Shown here: positions 4,789 through 5,499 of the stretch, piece by piece | Position numbering within the stretch: position 1 is the stretch's first letter | Layout: every line of letters starts with the position of its first letter | Assembly (NCBI GenBank): GCA_003564775.1 | Contig: PXEI01000236.1 | Span: forward strand, 1 to 5,499 | DNA from: Spirochaetaceae bacterium | GTDB taxonomy: Bacteria; Spirochaetota; Spirochaetia; DSM-27196; SLAA01 | Length of the DNA stretch: 5,499 bases | Direction: 5' to 3' | Notes under the pieces: model-generated | The model's database searches: none | Told to the model about the DNA's origin: nothing | The model's input: only the letters and a program-made list of their open reading frames with translations | Made by a program: the position numbers and the translations under genes

Positions 4789-5499
4789 GTGCGGATAGAA
4801 GCCCCAGGAAGAACCGACTACAAGCCGCCCGCGAGGAGTACGAGGCGCAATCCGACACCCGAGCTGGCAACGAAGCGCGGGCTGGCAACGAAGCGCGAGC
4901 CGGAACCGAGGCGCACGCGGAGCTCCCTCTCATAGATCTTGTCGACGGCAGTTTTCACCGCGCTGGCTTCCGCTTTCCGCCCGCCATTCTTCAACGTGAG
5001 TTTGAACGCTATTTAGCGGGGCCGGGCTACCGGCCGGTGGCGGCGGGCTCCCCGGCCGCACGCGAGGCAGTTGCGGCGTACTACAATGGTGGCAGCGGAG
5101 ACGGGGACGGGAGCGGTGCTACCGCCGTTGGGCCGACAGCCGCCAGAACTGGCGCCGTTAGGCCGGATGACATCATTCTTACCGCGTCCAGTTCAGAAAG
5201 CTACCGGCTGCTCTTTGACCAGCTCTGCAGGCCTGGAGACAGTGTGCTGCTCCCCTGCCCCGGCTACCCGCTCTTTGAGCAACTTGCTGAGCACTCCCGT
5301 ATAAAGCCTGAGTTTTACGAGCTGCACCCGGAAGATGCATGGCTGCCTGATCCTTCCGCACTGGAAAGGGTCATGGCCACGCGGCCCCGTGCACGCGCCA
5401 TAGTGCTGATCTCTCCGAACAATCCAAGCGGTGCGGTTATAGAAGCACCCCGCCTGGAAGCCATTCTGGCTGCAGCTGCCCGGCATGGATTGGTGGTAA
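4785..5499 (+). CDS. Class I/II PLP-dependent aminotransferase, N-terminal part (runs off the window)
   Basis: An open frame of 238 codons without a stop begins at GTG 4785-4787, inside the reductase stop (GTGA overlap), and continues past the right edge. There is no in-frame ATG before residue 200, so GTG is the likely start; no strong Shine-Dalgarno is visible, consistent with translational coupling. Fold-type I aminotransferase signatures appear in order: GPGYRPVAAGSPAAREAVAAYY (79-100), PDDIILTASSSESYRLLFDQL (127-147; PLP phosphate-binding turn), GDSVLLPCPGYPLFEQLA and ISPNNPSGAV (209-218). In the last motif the Asn-Pro-x-Gly contacts the cofactor and substrate in this family. The Schiff-base lysine lies beyond the window. 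Substrate cannot be told; aspartate/alanine-type or histidinol-phosphate-type enzymes are possible. Two features are odd: a threefold RAGNEA-type repeat at residues 26-43 and a Gly/Asp-rich insert of about 24 residues at 101-124, both absent from usual family members. Confidence 0.85.
   Translation, partial: MSADRSPRKNRLQAAREEYEAQSDTRAGNEARAGNEARAGTEAHAELPLIDLVDGSFHRAGFRFPPAILQREFERYLAGPGYRPVAAGSPAAREAVAAYYNGGSGDGDGSGATAVGPTAARTGAVRPDDIILTASSSESYRLLFDQLCRPGDSVLLPCPGYPLFEQLAEHSRIKPEFYELHPEDAWLPDPSALERVMATRPRARAIVLISPNNPSGAVIEAPRLEAILAAAARHGLVV
4860..4913 (+). repeat. 18-bp tandem repeat, three copies, in the aminotransferase N-terminus
   Basis: Three 18-bp units at 4860-4877, 4878-4895 and 4896-4913 encode RAGNEA, RAGNEA and RAGTEA. 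The first two differ only at the third base of the first codon; the third has several changes. The unit keeps the reading frame and lies in a charged extension before the conserved fold begins at about residue 46. Confidence 0.9.
5085..5156 (+). repeat. Gly/Asp/Ser/Ala-rich low-complexity insertion within the aminotransferase
   Basis: Codons 101-124 read NGGSGDGDGSG then ATAVGPTAARTGA. They fall between the conserved AREAVAAYY helix end and the PDDIILTAS strand, where typical family members have only a few residues (for example a G-x-x-V turn). The DNA has GGNGAC/GGNAGC-like short repeats. It is probably a solvent-exposed loop expansion. Confidence 0.65.

Overview
The window looks like a stretch of a GC-rich, probably free-living spirochaete (Spirochaetota) chromosome. 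Three things point that way. A SUMF1/formylglycine-generating-enzyme-like lipoprotein carries the sequence pattern common in Treponema and Spirochaeta relatives. A small secreted barrel-like protein resembles the spirochaetal DUF3996/BAPKO_0422 group. The aminotransferase is also of a spirochaete-like type. This assignment comes from remembered family patterns and no search was run. Coding density is very high, with five genes and only about 120 non-coding bases. No RNA gene, insertion sequence, CRISPR array, phage gene or clear terminator was seen.

Layout. On the minus strand, reading right to left from 3156, lies a 910-residue PEP/pyruvate-binding (PPDK_N-type ATP-grasp) protein with a degenerate KaiC/RecA-like N-terminus. 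Its stop codon overlaps by 8 nt the start of a lipoprotein with a SUMF1-like domain, which runs off the left edge. An 89-bp divergent intergenic region (3157-3245) holds a perfect inverted repeat. On the plus strand, from 3246, come a small exported barrel-like protein, an aldo/keto reductase close to E. coli YghZ/Gpr, and a class I/II PLP-dependent aminotransferase. The aminotransferase starts at a GTG inside the reductase stop codon (GTGA overlap) and runs off the right edge. It has no ATG start in the window, so ATG-only gene calling would miss it.

Working together. The two minus-strand genes are probably one translationally coupled unit, and the three plus-strand genes probably a second one read from the shared divergent region. 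I see no single pathway linking them. The reductase and aminotransferase are metabolic enzymes. The barrel-like protein and the lipoprotein are envelope proteins. The large ATP-grasp protein lacks the phosphohistidine and TIM-barrel parts of real PEP synthases, so its reaction is unknown.

Most notable are the large two-module protein with its lost P-loop, and in-frame low-complexity or tandem-repeat insertions in three of the five genes.
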